Notes: generated by a model not told the origin, from the letters alone. 64,000 nt of DNA from Amycolatopsis pittospori (GCF_013870525.1 NZ_JACBXD010000011.1:1-64000), one strand, 5' to 3'; counted from the first letter of the stretch, positions 8,546-17,179 are shown. Numbers and translations are program-made.

Positions 8546-9886
8546 ATGGCCACCGAGACCTCCGCACCGAAGCGGGACCGGACCCATTACCTCTACATCG
8601 CCGTCATCGTGGCGGTGGCACTCGGCATCGCGGTCGGCATCCTGTTCCCCGCGCTCGGCAAGGAACTGAAGCCGCTCGGCACCGGCTTCGTGAACCTGAT
8701 CAAGATGATGATCTCGCCGATCATCTTCTGCACGATCGTGCTCGGCGTGGGCTCGGTGGCGAAGGCCGCGAAGGTCGGCCGCGTCGGCGGGCTCGCGATC
8801 GGCTACTTCCTGGTGATGTCGACGGTCGCGCTGGTCATCGGCCTGGTCGTCGGCAACATCCTGCAGCCCGGCACCGGCCTGCACCTGACCCCGGAGATCG
8901 CCGAAAAGGGCCAGGACCAGATCGCCAAGAGCGAGAGCACGGTCGAGTTCCTGCTCGGCATCATCCCGAAGACGCTGGTCTCGGCGTTCACCGAAGGCGA
9001 GGTGCTGCAGACGCTGCTGGTCGCCCTGCTCGCCGGGTTCGCGCTGCAGAAACTGGGCACGAAGGGTGAGCCGATCCGCCGCGGCATCGAGCACATCCAG
9101 CGGCTGGTGTTCCGCATCCTGGCGATGATCATGTGGGCGGCCCCGATCGGCGCGTTCGGCGCCATCGCCGCCGTGGTCGGCGAGACCGGCTGGAAGGCGC
9201 TCCAGAGCCTGGCCGTGATCATGCTCGGCTTCTACATCACCTGCGCGCTGTTCGTGTTCGTGGTGCTCGGGCTGATCATCGGGCTGCTGGCCAGGGTCAA
9301 CATCTTCAAGCTGCTGAAATACCTGGGCCGAGAGTTCCTGCTGATCCTGTCGACCTCGTCGTCGGAATCGGCGCTGCCGAGGCTGATCGCGAAGATGGAA
9401 CACGCCGGGGTGTCGAAACCTGTCGTCGGCATCACCGTGCCGACCGGGTACTCGTTCAACCTCGACGGCACCGCGATCTACCTGACGATGGCGTCCATCT
9501 TCATCGCCGACGCGCTCGACAAACCGCTGACCATCGGTGAGCAGATCTCCTTGCTGGTGTTCATGATCATCGCGTCGAAGGGCGCGGCGGGCGTCACCGG
9601 CGCCGGACTCGCGACGCTGGCGGGCGGGCTGTCCTCGCACCGGCCGGAACTGGTGGACGGCGTCGGCTTCATCGTCGGCATCGACCGGTTCATGTCCGAG
9701 GCACGCGCGCTGACGAACTTCGCGGGCAACGCCGTCGCGACCGTTCTCATCGGCACCTGGACCAAGGAGATCGACCGCGAACAGCTGGACCGGACGCTCA
9801 ACGGCGAATCGCCGTTCGACGAATCGACACTGCTCGACGAACACTCGAGTGATGCCAGTGCGGAATCGGGTAAGAAGGAGACGTGA
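8546..9886 (+). CDS. Dicarboxylate/glutamate:cation symporter (DAACS family)
   Basis: Membrane transporter of 446 residues that imports C4-dicarboxylates or glutamate with protons or sodium. Several hydrophobic helices are obvious from residue 15 on. The family motif STSSSESALPRL (helical hairpin 1) and the substrate region GYSFNLDGTAIYLTMA are intact, as is the second hairpin SKGAAGVTGAG. RBS GAAGGGC precedes ATG 8546. The stop overlaps the GTG start of a phosphopantetheinyl transferase gene by 4 bp, an unusual partner. The C-terminal tail is acidic and Ser/Glu-rich. DctA or GltP could both fit, so no symbol is given. Confidence 0.93.
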   Translation: MATETSAPKRDRTHYLYIAVIVAVALGIAVGILFPALGKELKPLGTGFVNLIKMMISPIIFCTIVLGVGSVAKAAKVGRVGGLAIGYFLVMSTVALVIGLVVGNILQPGTGLHLTPEIAEKGQDQIAKSESTVEFLLGIIPKTLVSAFTEGEVLQTLLVALLAGFALQKLGTKGEPIRRGIEHIQRLVFRILAMIMWAAPIGAFGAIAAVVGETGWKALQSLAVIMLGFYITCALFVFVVLGLIIGLLARVNIFKLLKYLGREFLLILSTSSSESALPRLIAKMEHAGVSKPVVGITVPTGYSFNLDGTAIYLTMASIFIADALDKPLTIGEQISLLVFMIIASKGAAGVTGAGLATLAGGLSSHRPELVDGVGFIVGIDRFMSEARALTNFAGNAVATVLIGTWTKEIDREQLDRTLNGESPFDESTLLDEHSSDASAESGKKET

Positions 9887-10572
9887 TCGAATGTGCGGTC
9901 CGCTGGTCCCCGCCCCTGCCCGCTGAACCCCGGTTCCTGGCCCTGCTCGACGACGTCGAACAGGGCCGGTACGACGGCTACCGTCAGGACATCGACAAAC
10001 GCCGGTTCCTGACCGGCCGCGTGCTGGCCAAGACGGTCACCGCCGAACGGCTCGGCCTGGCCGTCGAGGACGTCGCCTTCGACGCGACCTGCGACGACTG
10101 CGGCAAACCGCACGGCCGTCCGCGGGTGCCCGGCGCGGCGCTGATGCTGTCGATCTCGCATTCCGGCGACCTCATCGGCGTCGCGGCCACCGCGGGGACC
10201 CCGGTCGGCCTCGACGTCGAGACGGCCACCAGGAAGGCCGACGACTCGCTCATCGAGTACGCGCTGAGCCCGGTCGAGCAGGCGGCGGTGTCCGGTCTGC
10301 TCGCCGAGCAGCGGGCGACGGCGTTCTTCACGTACTGGACGCGCAAGGAAGCCGTCATGAAGGCCACCGGGAAGGGCCTGAAGATCCCGCTGCAGAGCAT
10401 CACGTTCTCCGGGCACGACGAGGCGGCGAGGCTGGTCTCGTCCGGCGACGCGGCCCTCGACCCGGCCCGGACGCGGCTCGTGGACCTGAAGGCGTCCGAG
10501 GGCTACCGGGCCGCCGTCGCGCTGCTCACTGCCGACGAGATCTCGGTGACCGAGGACTTCGCGACCCTCTGA
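9883..10572 (+). CDS. 4'-phosphopantetheinyl transferase (Sfp type)
   Basis: Enzyme of 229 residues that moves phosphopantetheine from CoA onto a serine of carrier proteins in polyketide, nonribosomal peptide or siderophore assembly lines. The Sfp-type motifs are present: SISHSGDL, then VGLDVET with the metal-binding Asp and Glu, then FFTYWTRKEAVMKATGKGL with the WxxKEA signature. Start GTG 9883 overlaps the symporter stop (GTGA) and has AAGGAG upstream. The convergent neighbour is isochorismate synthase, so a siderophore link is possible, but the enzyme could serve the whole genome. Confidence 0.93.
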   Translation: MIECAVRWSPPLPAEPRFLALLDDVEQGRYDGYRQDIDKRRFLTGRVLAKTVTAERLGLAVEDVAFDATCDDCGKPHGRPRVPGAALMLSISHSGDLIGVAATAGTPVGLDVETATRKADDSLIEYALSPVEQAAVSGLLAEQRATAFFTYWTRKEAVMKATGKGLKIPLQSITFSGHDEAARLVSSGDAALDPARTRLVDLKASEGYRAAVALLTADEISVTEDFATL

Positions 10573-10577
10573 CCCCT

Positions 10578-10641
10578 CGCGTTTAGTCCTCTGGATGCGG
10601 TAGTTGCACACGCAAGGACCGCATCCAGAGGACTAAACGCG
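10578..10641. terminator. Long perfect hairpin, family A
   Basis: Perfect 24-bp arms (10578-10601 and 10618-10641) with core GTTTAGTCCTCTGGATGC and a 16-bp loop. It lies between the convergent transferase and isochorismate synthase genes and can act on both. Two relatives are at 26689-26753 and 58390-58453. Confidence 0.85.
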
Positions 10642-10648
10642 GGCGGGG

Positions 10649-11797
10649 CTAGATCTCCAGGCCCATGGCGGCGAGCAGGGTGCGGAACTTCGCCGAGGTC
10701 TCGTCGAGTTCGGTCCGCGGGTCCGAGGCGGGCACGATGCCTCCACCGGCGTAGAGCCGCATGGAGGTGTCGGCGATCTCCGCGCACCGGATCCCGACGG
10801 CCCATTCGCCGTCTCCGGCCGCGTCGACCCAGCCGACGGCGCCCGCGTAGTACGCGCGGTCGAACGGCTCCAGTTCCTGAACCAGTGAACGGGCGGCGCC
10901 GGTCGGTGTGCCGCAGACGGCGGGCGTCGGATGCAACGCGGCGGCGAGGTCCAGCGCGGTGACGTCCGGGTCGATCAGCTCGCCGGTGACGGTCGTCGAG
11001 AGATGCCAGATCGCCGGCGTCGAGACCAGTTCGGGGCCGCGGACGTCCAGCCTGCGGCAGAACGGCCGCAGGATCTCGACGACGGATTCGACCACCACCG
11101 CGTGTTCGACGTGGTCCTTTTCGGACGCCAGCAGCGCCTCACCATTCGCCTTGTCGATGGCCGGGTCCGCCGACCGGGGCATCGACCCGGCATGCGGCCG
11201 GGAGACGACGGAGCCGCCGGTGCGGGACAGCAGGAGCTCGGGGGTGGCGCCGACGAGCGTGCGGCCGCCGGGAAGCTGCGCGGCGTAGGTGGTGTGCCGG
11301 GGGTTCCCGTTCGCCAGGTTCCGGACGACGCGAGCGACCGGAACGGCCTCGGAGAAGTCGAGATCGAGTGCGCGGGCCAGGACGACCTTGCGCAGGTCAC
11401 GCTCGTCCAGGGCGGCGACGGCCGCGCGGACGGCGGCCAGATGTGCCTCCGGTTCGGGCACAGGAGTGACCTTCACCGGCTGCGGGAGGGCGGTGCGAGG
11501 CGGGACGGCCGCGTGTTCGGCCGACGCCCGACGCACCGCGCGAGGCAGGACCAGATGCCCCGGCGTCGTCGTGCCCTCGCTGGTGTCGAAGGGCAGGACA
11601 CCGACCGCGATCGGCGTGTCCGACGCGCTGAACAGCCCCGGGAGCGCCCGGGACAGCCGCGCCGGATCGGTGTCGGTCGCGGTCGCCGCGGCCCCGCTCG
11701 CGAGGAGCGCGTGCCGAGCCGTGGCCAGGAGGAAGTCGCCCCGCTCGTAGCGGGCGGCCAGGTCTGCCGGGGTCGCCGGTGCGGTACTGGTCGTCAC
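10649..11797 (-). CDS. Isochorismate synthase (EntC/DhbC type)
   Basis: Chorismate-binding enzyme of about 382 residues that converts chorismate to isochorismate, the first step to 2,3-dihydroxybenzoate siderophores, menaquinone or salicylate. Motifs in order: LRKVVLARALDLDF, LVGATPELLLSRTGG, SRPHAGSMPRS, LASEKDHVEHAVVVE, then LHPTPAVCGTPT and AVGIRCAEI. GTG 11797 is chosen because a GGTGGGG tract precedes it and the earlier in-frame start would run through a strong hairpin. It lies downstream of mihF with a structured 107-bp leader. The neighbouring Sfp-type transferase suggests, but does not prove, a catechol-siderophore role. Confidence 0.88.
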   Translation of the reverse strand: MTTSTAPATPADLAARYERGDFLLATARHALLASGAAATATDTDPARLSRALPGLFSASDTPIAVGVLPFDTSEGTTTPGHLVLPRAVRRASAEHAAVPPRTALPQPVKVTPVPEPEAHLAAVRAAVAALDERDLRKVVLARALDLDFSEAVPVARVVRNLANGNPRHTTYAAQLPGGRTLVGATPELLLSRTGGSVVSRPHAGSMPRSADPAIDKANGEALLASEKDHVEHAVVVESVVEILRPFCRRLDVRGPELVSTPAIWHLSTTVTGELIDPDVTALDLAAALHPTPAVCGTPTGAARSLVQELEPFDRAYYAGAVGWVDAAGDGEWAVGIRCAEIADTSMRLYAGGGIVPASDPRTELDETSAKFRTLLAAMGLEI

Positions 11798-11829
11798 CCC
11801 ACCAGCGTCCCAGCCTTCGGCTGAGACCA

Positions 11830-11876
11830 GGGGAAAGTGTTGCCCGGGCAACAGCCTCTCAGGCAACACCTTCCCC
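11830..11876. promoter_or_regulatory. Bistable hairpin between mihF and isochorismate synthase
   Basis: Left arm 11830-11844 (GGGGAAAGTGTTGCC) pairs with 11862-11876 with one mismatch. The same GTTGCC also forms a separate perfect 14-bp palindrome GTTGCCCGGGCAAC at 11839-11852. The two pairings exclude each other. It may be the mihF terminator, an attenuator or tandem operator half-sites. Confidence 0.55.
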
Positions 11877-11904
11877 CGGACAGCCCGTGACCTGGGCGGA
11901 AGCG

Positions 11905-12216
11905 TTACTTCAGCGCCTCGAGGAGGGCCTCGCGCTGCCGCTCGCCCAGGCCGGCGGCACGCCGGTCGGGGTCGATTCCGGCCTGCTCCAGCAGGGCGGC
12001 GACCTTGACCGCGCCCAGGCCGGGGACGGCCTTCAGCAGCTGCGTGACCTTCGTCTTGCCGATGGTCTTGTTCTCCTTGGCCTGCTTGAGCACCTTGTCG
12101 ATGCTCTCCTTGCCGGACTTGATCGACGCAAGCAGCTCGGAGCGCGCCTTGCGAGCCTCAGCCGCCTTGGCGAGGGCATCGGCGCGCTGCTCCGGAGTCA
12201 ACGTGGGCAGAGCCAA
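11905..12216 (-). CDS. mihF: Actinobacterial integration host factor
   Basis: Nucleoid-associated DNA-binding protein of 103 residues, the normal length for actinobacterial IHF (MihF/sIHF), unrelated in fold to E. coli IHF. The start reads ALPTLTPEQRADALAKA; the helix-two-turn-helix region reads GKTKVTQLLKAVPGLGAVKV, followed by LLEQAGIDPDRRAAGLGERQ. These are signature segments of the family. The start is TTG at 12216 with AAAGGAC upstream. The protein bends DNA and supports phage integration, replication and secondary metabolism in relatives. It is probably strongly expressed from the long gap upstream. Confidence 0.96.
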   Translation of the reverse strand: MALPTLTPEQRADALAKAAEARKARSELLASIKSGKESIDKVLKQAKENKTIGKTKVTQLLKAVPGLGAVKVAALLEQAGIDPDRRAAGLGERQREALLEALK

Positions 12217-12667
12217 CGTAGTAGTCCTTTCATCTCAGGTCTCCGCTTTCGCGGCCGACGGCCATTTACCCGTGCTTGCAGCCGCAAGCGCTGGCCAGCC
12301 GTCTCTGTACCACGGCCCCAGTAAACGCCACCCGTTCCGTGGCCGTGAAACCGACACGCACTTATTACCCCTCGACCACGCCATGGGCAACCCGCCCCAG
12401 CCTGCGGAAACACGCCATTCGGGCGGCGATTCGATGGCGTTCATCACCCTTATGAGCGATGCCGTCACTTCACAGTGTTAGTCATTTTTCGTTTGATGGC
12501 AGGAAAAGTACGAATTATTGACGATCTTGACCCGAACCGGCGAACACCCGTTAGCGCGACACTGTGACCGAACGGTTGCCTGCGACGTTACTGACCAGTT
12601 CACCCGACCCGGATTAGAGTCGGCCCAACCCCAGTTCACCGGAGAACGAGCACTACGGGAGTACACG
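12217..12667. other. 450-bp divergent intergenic region, no gene seen
   Basis: This gap separates the mihF start (minus) from an acyl-CoA ligase start (plus). The short open frames in it have no ribosome-binding site or recognisable product. An AT-richer tract lies at about 12470-12530, as expected for promoters. I see no riboswitch or long hairpin. Confidence 0.5.
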
Positions 12668-14305
12668 ATGTTGAGCACGATGCAGGACGGACAGCTGTCG
12701 CTGGGCAGGCTGCTCCGCCACGGCACCAAGGTGCACTCCAGCAGCGAGGTCATCACCTGGACCGGTTCAGAAGCCCGTCGCGAGACCTACGGCGAACTCG
12801 GCAAGCACGCCGCCCGGCTCGCCAACGCCCTCCGAAGCCTGGGGATCACCGGCGACCAGCGCGTCGGCACGTTCATGTGGAACAACGCCGAGCATATGGC
12901 CGCCTACCTGGCCATCCCCGCGATGGGCGCGGTGCTGCACACCCTGAACATCCGGCTGTTCCCCGAGCAGCTGGTCTTCGTCGCCAACCACGCCGAAGAC
13001 CAGGTCGTCATCGTCGACGGCACGCTGGTCCCGCTGCTGGCCAAGCAGCTCCCCGAACTGAAGACCGTGCGCCACGTCATCGTGGCCAACGGAGACGCCT
13101 CCACCCTCCCGGCGCCCGACGGCGTCCAGGTGCACTCGTACAGCGAGCTGCTGGCGGGGCAGCCGGACACCTTCGACTGGCCCGAGGTGGACGAGCGCTC
13201 GGCCGCCGCGATGTGCTACACCTCGGGCACCACGGGTGACCCGAAGGGGGTCGCGTACTCCCACCGGTCGATCTGGCTGCACTCGATGCAGGTCACCATG
13301 ACCGACAGCATGCGGCTGGCCCAGCACGACAAGGCCCTCGCGATCGTCCCGATGTTCCACGCGATGGCGTGGGGAATGCCGTACGCGGCGCTGATGGTCG
13401 GCGCGTCCCTGCTGATGCCGGACCGCTTCCTCCAGCCCGCCCCGATCGCGCAGATGCTCGACGCCGAGAAGCCGACCTTCGCCGGCGCCGTGCCGACGAT
13501 CTGGCAGGGCCTGCTCTCGCACCTCGACGCGAACCCGCAGGACATCTCGCACCTTCGCGAGGTCGTGGTCGGCGGTTCGGCCGCGCCGCCGTCGCTGATG
13601 CACGCGTTCGAGGACCGCTACAACGTGCCGATCCTGCACGCCTGGGGCATGACCGAGACGTCGCCGCTGGGCAGCGTCGCGCGCCCTCCGGCGGACGCGA
13701 CGGGCGAGAAGGCGTGGGACTACCGCTACACGCAGGGCCGGTTCCCCGCGTCCGTCAGCGCCCGGCTGATCGGCGACAACGGCGAGGAACTGCCGTGGGA
13801 CAACGAAAGCGTCGGCGAACTCGAGGTGCAGGGCCCGTGGATCGCGGCGTCGTACTACAGCGGCACGTCCGGTGACGAGCCCGATCCGGAGAAGTTCCAC
13901 GACGGCTGGCTGCGCACCGGCGACGTCGGCAAGATCAGCCCGGACGGCTACCTCACGCTGACCGACCGCGCGAAGGACGTCATCAAATCCGGCGGCGAGT
14001 GGATCTCGTCGGTGGACCTGGAGAACCAGGTGATGGCGCATCCCGCGGTGGCCGAGGCGGCCGTGGTCGGCATCCCCGACGAGAAGTGGGACGAGCGCCC
14101 GCTGGTCGCCGTCGTCGTCAAGGAAGGCCAGACCGTCACGGCCGAGGATCTGCGCGAGTTCCTGTCCGACAAGGTCGCGAAGTGGCAGCTTCCGGAGAAT
14201 TGGACCTTTGTGGACGAAGTCCCCAAGACCAGCGTCGGCAAGTTCGACAAGAAGCGGCTGCGGGCGTTCCACGCCGAAGGCAAGCTCGACATCAGTCAGC
14301 TCTAA
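12668..14305 (+). CDS. Long-chain fatty acyl-CoA synthetase
   Basis: ANL ligase of 545 residues. Motifs: [17 protein letters not shown], the G-x-x-P gate region [23 protein letters not shown], and the hinge [18 protein letters not shown] followed by [16 protein letters not shown]. The catalytic lysine lies in [12 protein letters not shown] near the end. Full length for fatty acyl-CoA ligases of the FadD type. ATG 12668 is preceded by GGGAG; an upstream in-frame start would add 50 residues without support. It appears monocistronic, closed by a hairpin at 14335-14382. The exact chain length is unknown. Confidence 0.93.
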   Translation: MLSTMQDGQLSLGRLLRHGTKVHSSSEVITWTGSEARRETYGELGKHAARLANALRSLGITGDQRVGTFMWNNAEHMAAYLAIPAMGAVLHTLNIRLFPEQLVFVANHAEDQVVIVDGTLVPLLAKQLPELKTVRHVIVANGDASTLPAPDGVQVHSYSELLAGQPDTFDWPEVDERSAAAMCYTSGTTGDPKGVAYSHRSIWLHSMQVTMTDSMRLAQHDKALAIVPMFHAMAWGMPYAALMVGASLLMPDRFLQPAPIAQMLDAEKPTFAGAVPTIWQGLLSHLDANPQDISHLREVVVGGSAAPPSLMHAFEDRYNVPILHAWGMTETSPLGSVARPPADATGEKAWDYRYTQGRFPASVSARLIGDNGEELPWDNESVGELEVQGPWIAASYYSGTSGDEPDPEKFHDGWLRTGDVGKISPDGYLTLTDRAKDVIKSGGEWISSVDLENQVMAHPAVAEAAVVGIPDEKWDERPLVAVVVKEGQTVTAEDLREFLSDKVAKWQLPENWTFVDEVPKTSVGKFDKKRLRAFHAEGKLDISQL

Positions 14306-14334
14306 CGGGTTAATCTCCCGCGCGCCTGCCCTTC

Positions 14335-14382
14335 CGTGAAGGCCATCTTGAGGGACGCTGTTCCCTGAAGATGGCCTTCACG
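14335..14382. terminator. Hairpin, family C
   Basis: Perfect 15-bp arms CGTGAAGGCCATCTT (14335-14349) and complement (14368-14382), with an inner AGGGA/TCCCT stem. It lies 30 bp after the acyl-CoA ligase stop. A relative with CGTGAAGGCC at its base is at 60271-60321. Confidence 0.75.
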
Positions 14383-14405
14383 ACGTTCGGCGAAGGGTTT
14401 CGTTG

Positions 14406-15668
14406 GTGCGTAAGACAAGCAGGCGCGCGTTCCTCGCGCTGGCCGGTACGGCCGCGCTTTCGGCCTGCGGGTCCAACACCGTCCAATCAGGAAACCCGCC
14501 ACCGTCGACGGCCTATTCCGCCGGGGTGACCCGGCCGAAACCGAAGCCGGTGGACCTCGCGCAGTGGTACCACCCGTATCCCGATGCGGGAGTCCAGGAA
14601 GCCGTCACGCGCTACGCGGCCGTATACCAGAAGTCCAAGGTCGCCGTGCAGTGGAATCCCGACGACTACGAAACGAAGCTCAACGCCGCTCTCCAGGCAG
14701 GCCCGGTTCCGGACGTCTTCGAAGGCCAGGTCACCGTCGACCGCGTCCGGCAGAACCTTCTCGTCCCGCTCGACGACGTCATCGGGCCCGTGCGCAACGA
14801 CTTCACCAAATCGCTGCTCGCGGCGCAGACCGTCGATGGCAAGATCTACGGCATCCCGCAGTCGATCGACACCCAGGTTCTCTTCTACCGCAAGAGTTTC
14901 CTGCAGGAGGCGGGAGTGCAGCCGCCGCAGACGCTCGACGAACTCGTCGAGGCGGCGCGGAAACTCTCCAAGGACGGCGTCAAAGGACTGTTCGCCGGCA
15001 ACGACGCCGGCGCGGCGACGCTCGCCGGACCGCTGCTGTGGGCCGCGGGACTCGACTACGTCAAGGACGGCAAATCGGTCGGCTTCGACGATCCGCGCGC
15101 GGCCACGGCGTTCGCGAAACTGCGTGACCTCAACGGTTCACTGCTGCTGGGCGCGTCCGGGGACTGGGCGGATCCGATCCCGTTCATCGACGGGGTCGCC
15201 GCCATGCAATGGACCTGGCTGTGGAATCTGCCGAAGATCCAGGAAGCCCTGAAGGACGACTTCGGCATCCTGGCCTTCCCGAGGCTCGACGGGGCGGGCG
15301 CGCCGTCGGTCCCGGTCAGCGGGTTGAGCGCGATGGTGCACTCCAAGAGCCTGAACGCCAACGCCGCCAAGGACTTCGTCAAGTGGCTGTGGCTGGAGCG
15401 CGTCGACTTCCAGCAGGAGTTCGCCACGAAGTTCGGTTTCCATCTGCCCGCCCGGCTGAGCGTGCTCGACCGGGTCGCCCCGGCGGCCGACGCGGCGAAA
15501 CTGGTCCGGGAGAACGGCCGCGCCGCCGGTCCACTGTGGACACCGGCGGCGAACACCGCGCTCGTCGAGGCGGTGGGCCGGATCGCCCGTGACGGCGCCG
15601 ACCCGGCCACCGAGACGAAGGCCGCCGTCGAAGCCGTCAAAGCGGAACTGGGTCGCCTGTCCGCGTGA
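14406..15668 (+). CDS. Extracellular solute-binding lipoprotein (sugar ABC type)
   Basis: Lipid-anchored binding protein of about 420 residues. The N-terminus KTSRRAFLALAGTAALSAC combines a twin-arginine-like motif with a lipobox whose lipidated Cys is at residue 21. The body has the family 1 binding-protein pattern, for example VDRVRQNLLVPLDDVI, YGIPQSIDTQVLFYRKSFL, and the Trp-rich VAAMQWTWLWNLPKI. It would deliver a sugar to an ABC permease, yet no permease or ATPase is next to it, so it is an orphan here. GTG 14406 is preferred over TTG 14403. The 3' end overlaps the convergent membrane-protein gene by 32 bp. Confidence 0.88.
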   Translation: MRKTSRRAFLALAGTAALSACGSNTVQSGNPPPSTAYSAGVTRPKPKPVDLAQWYHPYPDAGVQEAVTRYAAVYQKSKVAVQWNPDDYETKLNAALQAGPVPDVFEGQVTVDRVRQNLLVPLDDVIGPVRNDFTKSLLAAQTVDGKIYGIPQSIDTQVLFYRKSFLQEAGVQPPQTLDELVEAARKLSKDGVKGLFAGNDAGAATLAGPLLWAAGLDYVKDGKSVGFDDPRAATAFAKLRDLNGSLLLGASGDWADPIPFIDGVAAMQWTWLWNLPKIQEALKDDFGILAFPRLDGAGAPSVPVSGLSAMVHSKSLNANAAKDFVKWLWLERVDFQQEFATKFGFHLPARLSVLDRVAPAADAAKLVRENGRAAGPLWTPAANTALVEAVGRIARDGADPATETKAAVEAVKAELGRLSA

Positions 15669-16092
15669 GCCGGCGCGAGCGCACGTAGGCGACGATCAGG
15701 ACGACCGAAAGGATCACGGCGCCGCCGTCGGTGACCAGCGACGGCAGCACCCCCGGCCAGCCGTGCGCCTCGATCGCGGCCCGGTGCACCTCGAACGGGA
15801 CGACGAACACGCCGAACGACTGGCCGACGTTGAACGCGAGCACCGGCCAGAACAGCCGGCGCCGTCGGAACCACACGAGCAGGCCGAGCGCGTTGCCGAC
15901 GATGAAGACGTTCCCCACCAGCCGCAACGCGCTGAGATAGGCGGGCGCGTCGCCGGTCGGCACACCCTTCAGCCGCATGCTCCGTTCGATCAGGTCCAGA
16001 TCGATGATGACGAAGTTCTGCAGCACGGTCCCGATCACGAAAATGACCGAGCACAGCACCGTGACCAGGCGAATCTTGGGTGTCCAGCGCAT
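15637..16092 (-). CDS. Four-helix membrane protein controlled from tetO-like sites
   Basis: Integral membrane protein of 151 residues with about four transmembrane segments: LVTVLCSVIFVIGTVL, the GNVFIVGNALGLLVWF segment, WPVLAFNVGQSFGVFVVPF, and GGAVILSVVLIVAYV. I do not recognise the family, and it is far too short for a TetA efflux pump. ATG 16092 has GGGGAAG just upstream. It is divergent from a TetR-class repressor and the 59-bp gap carries two perfect tetO-type palindromes, so it is very likely the repressor's target. Function unknown; a small-molecule response is inferred only from the regulator. Confidence 0.75.
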   Translation of the reverse strand: MRWTPKIRLVTVLCSVIFVIGTVLQNFVIIDLDLIERSMRLKGVPTGDAPAYLSALRLVGNVFIVGNALGLLVWFRRRRLFWPVLAFNVGQSFGVFVVPFEVHRAAIEAHGWPGVLPSLVTDGGAVILSVVLIVAYVRSRRLTRTGDPVPL

Positions 16093-16104
16093 CACTTCCC
16101 CCGT

Positions 16105-16123
16105 TCTCTATCAGTGATAGAGA
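16105..16123. promoter_or_regulatory. tetO-like operator 1
   Basis: Perfect 19-bp palindrome TCTCTATCAGTGATAGAGA centred on G16114. Its core TCTATCAGTGATAGA equals the core of the classical Tn10 tetO2 operator as I remember it. It lies 13 bp upstream of the membrane-protein start. Confidence 0.88.
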
Positions 16124-16127
16124 CAAA

Positions 16128-16142
16128 TCTATCACTGATAGA
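16128..16142. promoter_or_regulatory. tetO-like operator 2
   Basis: Perfect 15-bp palindrome TCTATCACTGATAGA centred on C16135, 21 bp (two helical turns) from the centre of operator 1 and 9 bp before the repressor start codon. The two cores are reverse complements of each other. Confidence 0.88.
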
Positions 16143-16151
16143 GTCAGCCGG

Positions 16152-16751
16152 GTGGCACGCAAAGGCTCACTGGACCTCGCCAAGATCACCGAAGCGGCCG
16201 TCGCCCTGCTCGACGAGGCGGGTCTAGCCGAGCTGACCACCAGGCGCTTGGCGGCGAAGCTCGGCGTCAGCTCACCGACGCTCTACTGGCACGTGAAGGA
16301 CAAGGCGGAACTGCTCGACCTCGTCGCCGAGGCGATCTGCGCCGACGCCTTCGAGATCGACCCGGACCTGCCATGGCGCGGCCAGCTCGCGAGCGGGCTC
16401 CGCCAGTTCAGGGCTTTGCTCCTGAGCCACCGGGACGCGGCCGCGCTACTGCGGGAACGGCCGCCGACCGGGCCGCACCGGCTGGGACATATCGAAACGA
16501 CCGCGCGGATCCTGCTCGGCGCGGGCTTCTCCGAAGAGGACACGGCGGGGATTTCGCGGCTGCTCACCGCACACGTACTCGCGTCAGTGGAATCGCAGCC
16601 CGCGCGAAAGCCGGACGAAGGGTTCCTCGAACGTCTCGCGGCCTACCCGCACGTGAGCAGACTCGGCCCGGCGTTCGCGAAACAGAGCAGCGAAGACCTG
16701 TTCGAACTCGGCGTCGACGTGATCCTCGACGGACTGGCGGCCCGTCTCTAG
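16152..16751 (+). CDS. TetR-class repressor with TetR-like C-terminal domain
   Basis: Repressor of 199 residues that resembles the tetracycline repressor along its whole length, not only in the helix-turn-helix. The DNA-binding part LTTRRLAAKLGVSSPTLYWH plus VKDKAELLD matches TetR almost residue for residue, and the following LLSHRDAA matches TetR LLSHRDGA. By eye, the Mg-tetracycline ligand His100 of TetR aligns with Leu, while Glu147 is kept. The inducer is therefore probably not tetracycline. GTG 16152 has no clear ribosome-binding site and starts 9 bp after operator 2, so the message may be leaderless. The 3' end overlaps the next gene by 4 bp (convergent). Confidence 0.9.
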   Translation: MARKGSLDLAKITEAAVALLDEAGLAELTTRRLAAKLGVSSPTLYWHVKDKAELLDLVAEAICADAFEIDPDLPWRGQLASGLRQFRALLLSHRDAAALLRERPPTGPHRLGHIETTARILLGAGFSEEDTAGISRLLTAHVLASVESQPARKPDEGFLERLAAYPHVSRLGPAFAKQSSEDLFELGVDVILDGLAARL

Positions 16752-17179
16752 TCCCCGGAAATGCCCCAGATCGCCAGCTCCACGGCGGTGTCACCGTCGT
16801 AGAGCAGCGCGCACCGCGCACTCCAGCGCGGCGGGTCGCACGGCAGCCTGTTCTCCTTGGCGAGTTCGTCGAAGGCCGCGACCGACGGCTCCTCGGTGCC
16901 GAAAGCCTCGACGAGTTCGCCGTCGGTCAAGGGCCGGATCGTGCCGAAGTCGTCCTCGCCCATGGCCCCGATGAAGTAGTGGACATCGAGCACGGAATGG
17001 GTACCGACCTCCTGGAAGGTCTCGGTCTCCTGCAGCTCTTCGAGGGTGTCCGGCGGCTCGGCTTCGTCGTCCTGCCAGAGATAGTCGTTCTCGGCGAAGA
17101 CCCGGGCCTTCAACGTCGCCAGCGCCCCGTCCGGGTCGCCGTCGAACCGGCCCCGGACCGACCAATACGAAGCACCCAC
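16748..17179 (-). CDS. Conserved hypothetical protein
   Basis: Soluble acidic protein of 143 residues, start GTG 17179, reading GASYWSVRGRFDGDPDGALA at the N-terminus. It contains FAENDYLWQDDE, VLDVHYFIGAMGEDDFGTI and a C-terminal CALLYDGDTAVELAIWGIS. I recall similar uncharacterised actinobacterial proteins beginning with M-G-x-S-Y but cannot assign a function. No membrane segment or signal peptide is present. It is convergent with the TetR-class gene and overlaps it by 4 bp. Confidence 0.7.
   Translation of the reverse strand: MGASYWSVRGRFDGDPDGALATLKARVFAENDYLWQDDEAEPPDTLEELQETETFQEVGTHSVLDVHYFIGAMGEDDFGTIRPLTDGELVEAFGTEEPSVAAFDELAKENRLPCDPPRWSARCALLYDGDTAVELAIWGISGD

Noticed and set aside
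7250..9844. Very long open frame on the minus strand joining the acyl-CoA dehydrogenase with the antisense of the symporter
   Set aside because: Only the part up to 8419 has family motifs; the rest is the mirror of a clear membrane transporter gene and a common effect of high G+C.
10649..11797. Anthranilate or aminodeoxychorismate synthase
   Set aside because: The motif set and the lack of a glutamine amidotransferase partner fit isochorismate synthase better.
16092..16751. Tetracycline resistance locus
   Set aside because: No TetA, TetM-like or monooxygenase gene is present; only the repressor and its operators resemble tet.
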